Assembly (NCBI GenBank): GCA_003166955.1 | Contig: PMUI01000111.1 | Location: 19,975 to 73,214 of the forward strand | Direction of reading: 5' to 3' | Length of the DNA stretch: 53,240 bases | Source of the DNA: Acidobacterium sp. | GTDB lineage: Bacteria > Acidobacteriota > Terriglobia > Terriglobales > Acidobacteriaceae | Shown here: one piece after another, positions 26,231-35,069 of the stretch | Layout of the letters: the number at the start of each line of letters is the position of its first letter | Position numbering within the stretch: the stretch's first letter is position 1 | Translations under genes and position numbers: made by a program | Notes under the pieces: generated by a model | Databases searched by the model: none | Told to the model about the DNA's origin: nothing | The model's input: the letters and a program-made list of their open reading frames with translations, nothing else

Positions 26231-26728
26231 TTACGCAGCCTGCGACTGCTTTCCCGCCTCGATCGGCTTCGGCGCAGAACCAGATCCCACTTCCACCTTG
26301 ATCTGCTTCGGCTTCGCCTCAGCCCGCTTCTCCAAGTCGATCTTCAGCACGCCCGATTCATACTTCGCCTTGATGCTGTCGGGGTTCACTGTGTTCGGAA
26401 TCGTGAAGGAACGGTAGAAACTGCCATAGCGCCGCTCGATCCGATGGAAGTTCTCTTCCTTCTCTTCGTTCTCGAACTTGCGCTCGCCTTTCACCGTCAG
26501 CAGGTTGTTTTCGAGTTCGATGTCGAGGTCGCTCTCCTGCATGCCTGGCACCTCGAGCTTGAGCAGGATCTTGTGCTCGTCCTCATAGATATCAACCGGC
26601 GGCACAAACGCCGCGGTCACCAGAGAGTCGCCCTCGCCCTGGTTCCTGTTGTACTCCTGGAAAATCGAGTTCATGCGGTTCTGCAGCGCGAGTACGTCCC
26701 GAAACGGATCCCATCTTGTAATAGCCAT
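26231..26728 (-). CDS. Hsp20/alpha-crystallin small heat-shock protein
   Basis: Protein of 165 residues, an ATP-independent holdase that keeps unfolding proteins soluble for the ClpB/DnaK system. The N-terminal arm is MAITRWDPFRDVLALQNRMNSIFQEY. The alpha-crystallin domain spans about residues 42-140 (FVPPVDIYEDEHKILLKLEVPGMQESDLDIELENNLLTVKGERK ... GSFYRSFTIPNTVNPDSIKAKYESGVLKIDLEK), ending in a Lys-rich region with PKQIKV, the IXI-type anchoring motif. GGAGG eight bases before the ATG at 26728 supports this start. It stands upstream of clpB, a sensible functional pairing. A palindrome and possible promoter lie upstream (26810-26858). Assignment is confident. Confidence 0.95.
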   Translation of the reverse strand: MAITRWDPFRDVLALQNRMNSIFQEYNRNQGEGDSLVTAAFVPPVDIYEDEHKILLKLEVPGMQESDLDIELENNLLTVKGERKFENEEKEENFHRIERRYGSFYRSFTIPNTVNPDSIKAKYESGVLKIDLEKRAEAKPKQIKVEVGSGSAPKPIEAGKQSQAA

Positions 26729-26809
26729 TGCGCATCCTCCATCCGACTGCTTTTGAGAGTTGGAGCCAAGCTCCACCATCCGAGGCGGAGCGGTCGTCAC
26801 AACATCTGA

Positions 26810-26858
26810 TGTGCATATAGCACAATGGATGCATAAAATATGAGTGTATTATTGTCAA
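26810..26858 (-). promoter_or_regulatory. Candidate hsp20 promoter with palindromic operator
   Basis: On the minus strand TTGACA (26853-26858) is followed after 17 bases by TATGCA (26830-26835), a fair -35 with a weak -10. Immediately downstream, 26810-26824 reads TGTGC-ATATA-GCACA, a perfect inverted repeat placed at the likely start of transcription, where a repressor would act. The block is much more AT-rich than the surroundings. It is not the CIRCE sequence, so HrcA is not implied. Confidence 0.45.
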
Positions 26859-26978
26859 TGCAAGATGAACCCAATACTAGCGACAAAAGAAAAGACTTAG
26901 TCAAAAATAACGTGACCCCCGCGCCCGCCGTTACCGAAGACCCGTGACTAGGCCCGCCGCCAGCTGCCAGCCACGAGG

Positions 26979-29900
26979 TCAATAAATCAGCTTCAGTGAA
27001 AACTGAATCTGCCGGGAAGTCCCCGCCGTTTTGCTGATCTCCCCAAACCCGGACCCCTGGATCGTGTTTGCCGGCAGTCCCATATTCACCACGTTGAACA
27101 GATTGAAAAACTCCGACCGGAACTGCACATCCACCCGTTCCACTCCGCTCTTCCGGCGCCCCACCGGCGTGTCCTTGATCACCGCATAGTCGAAGTCGTA
27201 GTACGCCGGCCCCCGAAACGTATTCCGTCCCAGCGTCCCGAACCGCCCCGCATTCGGCCCCGTCCCCCCAGCCACGCCCACAGGAATAAAAAAGTACGAA
27301 GCATTCCCTGCGCCCTCGCCAAAATAGTCCTCGCGCGCCCGCGTCGAGCTGTGCGCCGTCGACAAATGCGGTTTCCCAATCTGATCTGGCCGATCCCCGC
27401 CCATCGTCCCCGCGCCCGTCTGCTGGATCCCCGAATACACAGTGAACGGCGCCCCGCTCGTGATGCTCGAAATGCTCAGCAGCTCCCACCCACCGGTAAA
27501 CTTCCGCGCCCGCGCCCCCTGCGTTCCCAGCTCCTGCAAGTGCAGATCCTGCGCCGCGCTCACGCTGAACCCATGCGCCACATCGAAATTCGATGGCCCC
27601 CTCTCCGGATGCGTATTGGACGGATCCTGCGGCAGCGGCAGCGCCACCGCCCCCGTCGATCCCGTCCCGCCCACCACCCCGCTCACGTCGTCCAGCGACT
27701 TCGACCATGTGTATCCCGCCTGCAATCCGGGACCGCCATGCTTCACGGTTCCCGACAGCGAAGTCTGCAGCGCGTGATACGACGAATGCGACGTGTCCGT
27801 GATCACCGACTCGAACCCGAACCCGCCCGTCACCACTCCCGCACCGTTGAACTGCGTATACGGAGCAAACCCCGGCTCCGCTCCCGGGTAGCCATTCGGA
27901 TAGGAACTCCGTGGCAACCGGAACGAAGCCGTGCCAACGTATCCAGCATCGGCCGTCAGCCCAAACAGCGTCCGCTCGAACCCCAGCGTCCACGTCTGCA
28001 GGAATCCATCCCCAAACCGACGGTCAATCCCGCTCAGATTCAGCAACGAGAGCTGATGCCCCGGCGCCAGCGCCGCCAAATCATTCTGGTACCGGTTCAC
28101 ATCCATCACCGTATTCGCCGCAACCTTCTTCGGGTCGCCGCTCCCAAACACGTTCGCGCCCGCAGGCGTGTACGTCGGCGGCAGCTCATCCGGCGTGATC
28201 GTGAACCCGTACGCAATCTCTCCACTCTTTGCGGCGTTCACCCGCGGATACACCGCGAACGGCGTCGACCCCGTTAAGAAATTGTCCTGCCAGATGTTCG
28301 GCGGAATCACCGTGATCGCTCCGCCTGCATGCACCCGCACGCCGCGTGGAGCATTCCAGTCGACCTGCACTCGCGGTCCCCATCCATTCCATCCAGACTG
28401 GTAGCCCGGCTGCGGATTGATCACATATTCCTGGCTCTGGCCAGGCGGCGGCGTAACCGCCAGAAAACCCGCCGTCCGATGCGCCCTCTCCGTAATCGGC
28501 GAATACACCTCGTACCGCAACCCATAATCGAGCGCCCACCGATCGTTGATCTTCCACGTGTCTTCAACATAAAAGTTCACGTCATTGCGACTAATCGCCG
28601 CCGGCCCAATGTGCGCCCCATTTGAAAAATACGGCGGAGCCACCGCCACCGTGTACCCATATGGATACCCCACCAGCAAACTCGCCAGCGTATTCGGCAG
28701 AGGATCGCCGGGATTTACGTTGTGCGTCCCACTCTGCGACGGAATAAACACCGGCGAATACACCGTCCCGCCGCCAAAGTCGTACTCCCCATTCGGACTG
28801 ATCCCGAAATACGTCGTGTCCCGATTCAGCCGCGCCTCCACGCCCGCCTTCACCGTGTGCCGCGCCCGCGTCCACGTCGCGTTCAGCTGCCCCTGAAATA
28901 AATTCCCATACGCCTGCATCACCGACCCAGCCGCCAGGTCGAACCCCTCATACAACCCATCGGTGAACTTCACCGCCGGGTCGGTGTGGTTCGGCGTCGG
29001 AAATCCCGGTGTCGTCCGCGTAATGCTGAATACCGACTCCCAGGAAAAATGCGGCGACTCGGTCCGCGTGTACCGGAAGTCCACGTTCCGCTGCCGGTCC
29101 ACATATTGCACGCCGAAGCTCTTATCAATCGTTGTCTGATCCGGATTCGTCGTCGGCCCCGTCAGGTTGTCGTAGTTGAACCGCCCAAGAAACTGCCCCT
29201 TCTCCCCCAGCTTCTCGTCGATGCGGATCGAAAACTGATCCGCATTCGTCACTACATTGGATGGCGCCGCGTAAGTCCGTGCCCCATACGCGCCTGTGGG
29301 ATTATTCGGCAACGGATAGCGCTTCAGCACCGCGGCGATCCCCGCGTTCACCGGAACCATCAGCGTATCCGTGCTCCCGTCCGCATACTTCACCAGGTCC
29401 TGTCCTGCGCGCTCGGCCGCGGTTGGCATCGGCAGTACCTGGGTCGTTCCCAGCACCTGCCGGAACCCCTGATACTGACCGAAGTAAAACGTCTTCCCTC
29501 GGTCAGAGATATGTGGGATCACCACCGGCCCGCCATTCGTGAACCCAAACTCGTTCCGCTTAAACGGTGGAATCCGCCCCCGCTCCACCACCGAGGGATA
29601 GTCGAAGTAATTCCGCGCATCGAGCGCCGAATTCCGCAGAAACTCAAATACCGACCCGTGAAATCCCGCCTGCCCCGAGCGGGTCACGATGTTTGTGAAC
29701 CCCGCCGCGCCCCGCCCAATCTCCGCCGGCATCCACCCGGAACTGGACTGGAGCTCCTGGATCGCATCGACGTTGAAATTCGTGAACGTGCTGCCGCCCA
29801 TCTCCGGATCGCTGATGTCCGCGCCGTCCATGGCGAATACCGCCTCCACGCCACGCTGCCCATTGATCGCGAACTGCTGTGTGAAGTTGGTCGCCCCGTT

Positions 29901-30503
29901 TGCGTCGGTCATCGTGCCGGCCGCCAGGAGCAGCAGCGTGCTGAAGTCGCGCCCGTTCAGAGGCAGGGAACTCACCGACTCGCTCGACAGCTTCTCGCCT
30001 CCGCTCGTCCCCGCTCCGCTGCCCGCGGCGCCATCCGCCTGCGTGGCGGCCGGCCCCGGGACCGCCGCGCCCGGCGTCGGCCCGGGAAGAGGTATCAAGA
30101 GCGCCGTCACCGACAGTGTATTCTCATTTGTAACCGTCAGTGTGACAGAACCGCCCGGAGTCACCGACGCAGCCTTCGTCGCCGCGCCTCCCGGGAGCCG
30201 CACCACCACCTCACAAGGCACCGGCGCAACCAGTGCAAAGTAGAATCTCCCGTCCGCCCCCGTAGTCGCCCTCTGCACGACGCCCAGTCTGGACAGCTCG
30301 AGCGTAGCGCCTGCAATTCCTACCCCAGCGCTGCTGCGGACGACCCCACTCCACGCAACGCCACCCGTGTCCTGCCCCCACGCCGTCCCCGCCCTCAGCG
30401 AGCACAGAGCCAGGCAAACAATCCCAATCCACAACGCCCGCCCACTCCCGTATCCCACCTGCACGACCGCACTCCCGCCGCGAGTATAACGTTTTAGCAG
30501 CAT
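26979..30503 (-). CDS. Oar-like TonB-dependent receptor with carboxypeptidase-regulatory-like domain
   Basis: Protein of 1,174 residues, an outer-membrane receptor of the Oar type that is greatly expanded in acidobacteria. A signal peptide (about 20-43, IGIVCLALCSLRAGTAWGQ) is followed by a carboxypeptidase-regulatory-like beta domain (about 48-125), a low-complexity Gly/Ala/Pro linker, and a plug domain with SLPLNGRDFSTLLLLAAGTMTD and FAINGQRGVEAVFAMDGADISD. The remaining 800 or so residues are aromatic-rich beta strands of the barrel, ending in the outer-membrane signature QFSLKLIY with a terminal aromatic. Substrate is unknown (large oligosaccharides or peptides are typical). A composite mobile repeat begins 13 bases upstream of the start, so its promoter may lie inside or beyond the element. 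Confidence 0.93.
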   Translation of the reverse strand: MLLKRYTRGGSAVVQVGYGSGRALWIGIVCLALCSLRAGTAWGQDTGGVAWSGVVRSSAGVGIAGATLELSRLGVVQRATTGADGRFYFALVAPVPCEVVVRLPGGAATKAASVTPGGSVTLTVTNENTLSVTALLIPLPGPTPGAAVPGPAATQADGAAGSGAGTSGGEKLSSESVSSLPLNGRDFSTLLLLAAGTMTDANGATNFTQQFAINGQRGVEAVFAMDGADISDPEMGGSTFTNFNVDAIQELQSSSGWMPAEIGRGAAGFTNIVTRSGQAGFHGSVFEFLRNSALDARNYFDYPSVVERGRIPPFKRNEFGFTNGGPVVIPHISDRGKTFYFGQYQGFRQVLGTTQVLPMPTAAERAGQDLVKYADGSTDTLMVPVNAGIAAVLKRYPLPNNPTGAYGARTYAAPSNVVTNADQFSIRIDEKLGEKGQFLGRFNYDNLTGPTTNPDQTTIDKSFGVQYVDRQRNVDFRYTRTESPHFSWESVFSITRTTPGFPTPNHTDPAVKFTDGLYEGFDLAAGSVMQAYGNLFQGQLNATWTRARHTVKAGVEARLNRDTTYFGISPNGEYDFGGGTVYSPVFIPSQSGTHNVNPGDPLPNTLASLLVGYPYGYTVAVAPPYFSNGAHIGPAAISRNDVNFYVEDTWKINDRWALDYGLRYEVYSPITERAHRTAGFLAVTPPPGQSQEYVINPQPGYQSGWNGWGPRVQVDWNAPRGVRVHAGGAITVIPPNIWQDNFLTGSTPFAVYPRVNAAKSGEIAYGFTITPDELPPTYTPAGANVFGSGDPKKVAANTVMDVNRYQNDLAALAPGHQLSLLNLSGIDRRFGDGFLQTWTLGFERTLFGLTADAGYVGTASFRLPRSSYPNGYPGAEPGFAPYTQFNGAGVVTGGFGFESVITDTSHSSYHALQTSLSGTVKHGGPGLQAGYTWSKSLDDVSGVVGGTGSTGAVALPLPQDPSNTHPERGPSNFDVAHGFSVSAAQDLHLQELGTQGARARKFTGGWELLSISSITSGAPFTVYSGIQQTGAGTMGGDRPDQIGKPHLSTAHSSTRAREDYFGEGAGNASYFFIPVGVAGGTGPNAGRFGTLGRNTFRGPAYYDFDYAVIKDTPVGRRKSGVERVDVQFRSEFFNLFNVVNMGLPANTIQGSGFGEISKTAGTSRQIQFSLKLIY

Positions 30504-30516
30504 GCGCGGGCACCCC

Positions 30517-30951
30517 TAAGGAAACTCTGATTTAGCGGCGAAACCATCGCTCAGGGGCTAAAGCCCGGACGACTTGGCTGGCTTTACGGCACGGCTGAAC
30601 GGCTTGCGGAAAAAAGGCAAAACAATCACCCCTCAGCGGCTAAAGCCGGACTGATTTTACAGCTCTTACGGCACAGCTGAAGCTGTGCCCCTTCAAAGCT
30701 GGCGAGTTTTTCCGCAAGGTGGAAGTCGGGCCCCGATACGGGGTCTGGGCCAGAGACTGGGCCTTTTCAAAACGGAACAAGACAGTACTTCGGGGTGAAC
30801 CCAGAGTCGATTTGCGTTGATGTTGGGGTGGCGGGGGTATTTGCTTCTTGCTATGGGGTGAACCTGGCTGTCTGTGCTTTGGGGTGTGGTTTTTTCCGCA
30901 AGCTGTGAAGCCGTGCCCCTTCAAGACCGGGACTTGATCAGAGGTTCCCTA
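30517..30951. repeat. MITE-like repeat element, composite copy 3
   Basis: 435 bases between the same TA-flanked ends: left AGGAAACTCTGATTTA and right TTGATCAGAGGTTCCC. Internally the hairpin module with GGGGCTAAAGCCC is present at 30550-30570 and again in altered form (CAGCGGCTAAAGCCGG) near 30637. The GTTTTTCCGCAAG block occurs near 30708 and 30893. A unique stretch of about 170 bases separates the halves, so this looks like nested or recombined copies rather than a single insertion. It fills the whole gap between the receptor gene and doxX; no credible gene is present. Confidence 0.7.
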
Positions 30952-31008
30952 AGCCGGCCGCCCCGTTACCGTTGGCGCCCGATCCCAAAGACCGCTCGCA
31001 AGCCGAAA

Positions 31009-31473
31009 TCAGCCTCGCGGTTGCAGTTCCTCGAAGCTCCCGCGCCTTTTCGCAACCGTCCCGCCAGACTCAGCCGCCCGCTCACGCGAGCGCGTCAACG
31101 CCAGCGAGCCTCCGCCCACCATCAGCAGAAACAGCAGCCCGAGCACCATGCTGAAATCCGTCCGCGCATCGTGCAGCATGAACCAGAATCCCTGCCCCGC
31201 AGCATGCAGCTCCGGAATCTTGGTTGTAACAATGGCTGTTGCAATTACAACCAGCAGCGGAATCGCCGCCAGCCGCGTCCACAATCCCAGAATCACCGCG
31301 GCTCCGCACACAATCTCTATCGCGCCTACAGCGGGCGCCATGATCCCCGGATGCGGGATCCCGATCTTCGCGAACCGCCCCACGCCGAGCGCAGCGGGAA
31401 ACAAGAATTTCTGAATTCCCTCCGACACGAACACCCAACCCACCAGGATCCGAATCAGAACGACCGCGCGCAT
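31009..31473 (-). CDS. DoxX family membrane protein
   Basis: Protein of 154 residues with four hydrophobic segments and the DoxX-family N-terminal pattern (LIRILVGWVFVSEGIQKFLFPAALGVGRFAKIGIPHP), in which GWVFVSEGIQKF is the hallmark. The C-terminal tail (TRSRERAAESGGTVAKRRG) is basic and likely cytoplasmic. Family members are integral membrane proteins related to quinol oxidase small subunits or to redox-stress systems; the exact role is usually unknown. It ends 57 bases from repeat copy 3. The ABC exporter gene lies upstream on the same strand with 68 bases between, so cotranscription is possible. Family call is good. Confidence 0.88.
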   Translation of the reverse strand: MRAVVLIRILVGWVFVSEGIQKFLFPAALGVGRFAKIGIPHPGIMAPAVGAIEIVCGAAVILGLWTRLAAIPLLVVIATAIVTTKIPELHAAGQGFWFMLHDARTDFSMVLGLLFLLMVGGGSLALTRSRERAAESGGTVAKRRGSFEELQPRG

Positions 31474-31541
31474 TCAGCTGTCCTCCATCTCGCAGGGATC
31501 AACCGGTGTTCCAAAGTATGTCCTTCAGGATCGAGCCGCAC

Positions 31542-33425
31542 CTACTTCGCTTCTTCCTCGACCGTGTCCCCTTCGCCGGGGGCCAGAAACAAATTCTCTT
31601 CGAGCCCATGCTGCCGCGTGTACAGGTCGTAGTAGCGCCCGCCCAGCGCGTACAAACTGGCGTGCGTTCCGCGCTCGACGATCAGTCCGCCTTCGACCAC
31701 CAGGATCTGCTCCGCGCGGCGGATCGTCGACAGCCGGTGCGCGATCACAAACGTCGTCCGCCCCTGCATTAAGTAACTGAGACCGTTCTGAATCATCGCC
31801 TCCGACTCGGAATCGAGCGACGACGTGGCCTCATCCAGAATCAGGATCCGCGGGCTCGCCAGAATGGCACGCGCAATCGACAGCCGCTGGCGCTGCCCGC
31901 CCGACAGCTTCACGCCGCGCTCGCCTACGATCGTGTCGTATCCATCTGGAAACCGCTCCGCGAATTCATCGACGCGCGCGATCCGGCACGCGTTCAGGAA
32001 CTCGTCGTCAGTCGCCTCCGGATGCGAGAACATCACGTTTTCCCGAATCGTTCCATCGAAGAGGAACGACTCCTGCAGCACCACGCCGAGTTGACTGCGA
32101 TAACTGTCCAGCCGGACAGTAGACAAATCAATACCATCCACCAGCACCTGGCCTGAGTCCGGTTTGTGAAACGCGCAAACCAGGCTGATGATCGTGGACT
32201 TGCCCGATCCCGACGAGCCCACCAGCGCCGTCACCGTGCCCGGCAGCGATTCAAACGAAATCCCGTGCAGCACCGGCTTGTCTTTCTCGTATGCGAAACG
32301 CACATCATCAAATCGCACCTCGCCAACGATGTTGTCGAGCATTCGCACGCGCGCCGGATCGGCAAATTCGTCCTTCTCGCCCAGGATTTCCATGGTGCGA
32401 TCCAGCCCGGCCACCGCTTCGGTGAGCTGGGTGCCTATGTTCACGATCTGGAAAATGGGCGCGATCATGTAGGCCAGCAACATCGTGTACTGGAAATATC
32501 CGCCCGTCGTCATGCGATGGCTGATGACCTGATGCCCGCCAATCAGCATCACCAGTCCGCCCACGACGCCCAGCACCGTGGTCGCGGCCAGACTGAGCAG
32601 GCTGGTCGCCGTCAGCGACTTCATCACGTTCTCGAGCAGCCGCATGACGCCGCCGGTGAAGACCTGCGCCTCGCGCTTCTCGGCGTGATAGCCCTTCACT
32701 ACGCGCACGCCGCCGAGCGACTCGGTAAGCCGCCCCGTCACTTCGCCGGTGATCTTCGCCCGCTCCCGGAAAATCGGCCGGATCGTCTTGAAGGCCCTCT
32801 GCAGAACAACGACAAACGCCCCCACCACGCCAAACACGATCAGCGTCATCCTGGCGTTCGTGGTTACCAGATACGCGAACACCATGCCCGCGGTGAGCAT
32901 GCCGCCGACAAATTCCACCAGGCCGGTGCCGATCAGGTTCCGCACGCCTTCCACGTCGTTCATGATGCGCGACACCAGCAGGCCGGTCCGGTTCGCGTCG
33001 TAAAAGGCCACCGACAACCGCCCCACATGCTGCTGCACCTGCTGCCGGAGCTCGGTGATCATGCGCTGCGCCGCCTTCGACAGCAGCTGGGTCAGTGAAA
33101 ACGAAGTCACCGCCTGAATCGCTGTCGTGGTGAAGACGATGCCGCACAGCGGCAGCAGGAGCTTCGCGTTCCCATGCGTCCCGAGAACCCGGTCGATCAG
33201 ATACTTGGTCGAAAACGGCAGCACCAAACCGGCGACGCGGTTAATCACCATGAGCCCGAACCCAAACAGGAGGAGCCAGCGCCGCGGCCGGACCAGCTTC
33301 CAGATCTCCGGCATCACCTTTTTCAGATCGGGCTTCTTCTTCGGCAAGTCCGTGCCGGCCCGCGCCCGCGCACTCCCGCCGCGGCTCCGATCTCCATGCA
33401 TCACCGGCATCGATCCCATTCGCAC
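31542..33425 (-). CDS. MsbA-like ABC exporter (fused permease and ATPase)
   Basis: Protein of 627 residues, a half-transporter that would act as a homodimer in the inner membrane. A charged leader (about 45 residues) precedes the six-helix transmembrane domain (about 46-345), with EVTGRLTESLGGVRVVKGY as its coupling region. The nucleotide-binding domain contains Walker A GSSGSGKST near 405, the signature LSGGQRQRLSIARAIL near 507, Walker B ILILDEATSSLD and the H-loop VIAHRLST. Homologues export lipids, peptides or drugs; substrate cannot be deduced. The start may be any of M1, M3, M6 or M9 (the last two being MPVMHGD). The 3' end of the next gene upstream lies in a heptamer tract at 33432-33515. 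Confidence 0.93.
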   Translation of the reverse strand: MRMGSMPVMHGDRSRGGSARARAGTDLPKKKPDLKKVMPEIWKLVRPRRWLLLFGFGLMVINRVAGLVLPFSTKYLIDRVLGTHGNAKLLLPLCGIVFTTTAIQAVTSFSLTQLLSKAAQRMITELRQQVQQHVGRLSVAFYDANRTGLLVSRIMNDVEGVRNLIGTGLVEFVGGMLTAGMVFAYLVTTNARMTLIVFGVVGAFVVVLQRAFKTIRPIFRERAKITGEVTGRLTESLGGVRVVKGYHAEKREAQVFTGGVMRLLENVMKSLTATSLLSLAATTVLGVVGGLVMLIGGHQVISHRMTTGGYFQYTMLLAYMIAPIFQIVNIGTQLTEAVAGLDRTMEILGEKDEFADPARVRMLDNIVGEVRFDDVRFAYEKDKPVLHGISFESLPGTVTALVGSSGSGKSTIISLVCAFHKPDSGQVLVDGIDLSTVRLDSYRSQLGVVLQESFLFDGTIRENVMFSHPEATDDEFLNACRIARVDEFAERFPDGYDTIVGERGVKLSGGQRQRLSIARAILASPRILILDEATSSLDSESEAMIQNGLSYLMQGRTTFVIAHRLSTIRRAEQILVVEGGLIVERGTHASLYALGGRYYDLYTRQHGLEENLFLAPGEGDTVEEEAK

Positions 33426-33431
33426 GCTACC

Positions 33432-33515
33432 CCGCTACGTTCTACCAGCGACAGGCCACCGACTACGGGCCACTCGCTTCCCGCTACTCCGCACTGGCTA
33501 CCGGCTGTCTCCTAG
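33432..33515. repeat. Heptamer-period tract overlapping a stop codon
   Basis: Twelve consecutive 7-base words, ten of which end in AC or TC (examples CCGCTAC, GGGCCAC, TGGCTAC), in a single phase. The stop codon (33484-33486) and last codons of the membrane protein gene on the minus strand lie inside it, so the tract both separates and partly encodes. CCGCTAC occurs twice, 49 bases apart, which is seven periods. Confidence 0.8.
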
Positions 33516-33870
33516 CCTTGATGAACGACCGCACGCAAAGGAGCACATAAATCAGCAGCATCATCGAGAACACGGCCTTATCCTCGACGGCAATCGGCCG
33601 CGCCATCGCGTGCCCCCGCTCCATCTGGATGAAATCCCAAATGCTCTTTGCCGTCCCCAGAAAACCCAGCAACCCCAGGGTCACCGCGATGTGCATCACC
33701 ACCATCCGGCGTTTCGGGCTGGCTCTCCGCGCGAGAATACCCAGGCACGCGAACACCACCCCAACGTACAGCGGGATCAGCGCGGTCGGCGCGTGTCGTC
33801 CTGTTCCGACATATCCGGCCACGCCGAGCACGATCAGCAACAACCCGAACAGAATCGTCACCTTGGCCAC
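33484..33870 (-). CDS. Four-helix membrane protein, hypothetical
   Basis: Protein of 128 residues with about four hydrophobic segments (residues 4-23, 30-46, 56-73 and 101-113) and a short basic C terminus (KARRQPVASAE) that is encoded inside the heptamer tract at 33432-33515. The N terminus MAKVTILFGLLLIVLGVAGYVGTGRHAPTALIPLYVGVVF resembles small conserved membrane proteins seen widely in soil bacteria, but I have no family name. It lies 62 bases downstream of the kinase gene stop on the same strand. Confidence 0.78.
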   Translation of the reverse strand: MAKVTILFGLLLIVLGVAGYVGTGRHAPTALIPLYVGVVFACLGILARRASPKRRMVVMHIAVTLGLLGFLGTAKSIWDFIQMERGHAMARPIAVEDKAVFSMMLLIYVLLCVRSFIKARRQPVASAE

Positions 33871-33913
33871 GCTTCCTCCAGTGTCAGTCCTTTCAGTCTA
33901 CTGGAGGCAGCGT

Positions 33914-33941
33914 GTTGCCTGGTGGCGGTTGCCTATCTCTG
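33914..33941. repeat. Short heptamer-period tract at the sugar kinase stop codon
   Basis: Four words in phase, with GTTGCCT appearing twice (33914-33920 and 33928-33934) and GGTGGCG between. The kinase stop codon (33933-33935) lies within it. Short, so the period alone could be chance. Confidence 0.4.
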
Positions 33942-35018
33942 AATCCTCGCGGAGCCGCCCTTCGCGAAGGCCTTCACCTGTTCGAGTGTCGCCATCGTGG
34001 TGTCGCCGGGGAACGTGGTGAGCAACGCACCATGGGCCCATCCCAGTTTCACTGCCTCCTCCGGATCGGCGCCGCTCAGCAATCCATAGAAGAAGCCGGC
34101 CGCGAAGCCATCGCCGCCGCCCACGCGGTCGTAGACGTCCAGCTCCGCGGTCGGCGCCGTGTAGGTCTTCCCATCCAGCCACGCCACCGCGCTCCAGCTG
34201 TGCCGATTTGTCGAGTGCACCTCGCGAAGCGTCGTCGCCACTGCCTTGACCTGGGGTTGCTTCTTCACCACCTTGCCGATCATCTCGAAGAACGCGCTCG
34301 GATCGAGCTTCGATTTCGTTTTGTCCTCAAGCTTCGGCCCTTCGATCCCGAGCCCCTTTTGTAAATCCTCTTCGTTGCCCACCAGTACGTCCACATGATC
34401 CACGATCCGCGCGATCACTTCGACCGCGCGATCCGCGCCGCCGCCGATCTTCCACAGCTTCTCGCGGAAATTCAAATCGAACGACGTCACTGCGCCCGCG
34501 TTCTTTGCCGCCGTCATCATTTCCACGGCCAATTGCCCGGTAGTCGGCGACAGCGCCGCGAAGATCCCGCCGCAATGCACCCAACGCACGCCGCCCGCGA
34601 AAATCGCCTTCCAGTCGAAATCCCCGGGCTTGAGTTGCGCCGCCGCTTCGTTGCAGCGGTTGTAGAACACCACGGGCGCGCGCACACCGAACCCGCGGTC
34701 GCTGTAGACCGTCGCCATGTTCGGCCCGGTCACGCCGTCGTGTTTGAAGTGCCTGTAAAACGGCCGGACGCCCATCGCCCGCACGCGTTCGGCAATCAGG
34801 TCGCCGATCGGGTAATCGACCATCGCCGACGCGATCCCCGTCTTCATTCCGAAGCAGTCGGACAAATTCGCCGCGACGTTGAACTCGCCGCCGCTCACGT
34901 GAATCGCGCACTCCGCCGCCTTGCGAAACGGAATGATCCCCGGATCCAGCCGGTGCACCAGCGCTCCAAGCGACAAAAAATCCAGCTCACCGTCTTTGCG
35001 AATCGTCAGCGGACTCAT
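33933..35018 (-). CDS. PfkB-family sugar kinase (KdgK-like)
   Basis: Protein of 361 residues of the ribokinase/PfkB family, phosphorylating a sugar or sugar acid with ATP. The N-terminal substrate region is GGEFNVAANLSDCFGMKTG (residues about 44-62), and the ATP/anion-hole motif near the C terminus is DRVGGGDGFAAGFFYGLLSG, matching the conserved GAGD with Gly in place of Ala and the catalytic Asp retained. The length and an internal segment (CGGIFAALSP, SFDLNFREKLW) recall 2-keto-3-deoxygluconate kinases, but substrate remains a guess. It sits alone between the copper lipoprotein and the membrane protein on the same strand. Family is secure. Confidence 0.9.
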   Translation of the reverse strand: MSPLTIRKDGELDFLSLGALVHRLDPGIIPFRKAAECAIHVSGGEFNVAANLSDCFGMKTGIASAMVDYPIGDLIAERVRAMGVRPFYRHFKHDGVTGPNMATVYSDRGFGVRAPVVFYNRCNEAAAQLKPGDFDWKAIFAGGVRWVHCGGIFAALSPTTGQLAVEMMTAAKNAGAVTSFDLNFREKLWKIGGGADRAVEVIARIVDHVDVLVGNEEDLQKGLGIEGPKLEDKTKSKLDPSAFFEMIGKVVKKQPQVKAVATTLREVHSTNRHSWSAVAWLDGKTYTAPTAELDVYDRVGGGDGFAAGFFYGLLSGADPEEAVKLGWAHGALLTTFPGDTTMATLEQVKAFAKGGSARIQR

Positions 35019-35069
35019 CGTTTCCTCACCTCGTGGTCAGACCACTCACCTGGACCCATCCTATCGAAT

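Noticed and set aside
26797-27993. A 398-codon minus-strand frame overlapping the 3' part of the receptor gene
   Set aside because: Same strand but different frame from a convincing beta-barrel C terminus; the alternate translation is Gly/Arg-rich and has no domain features.
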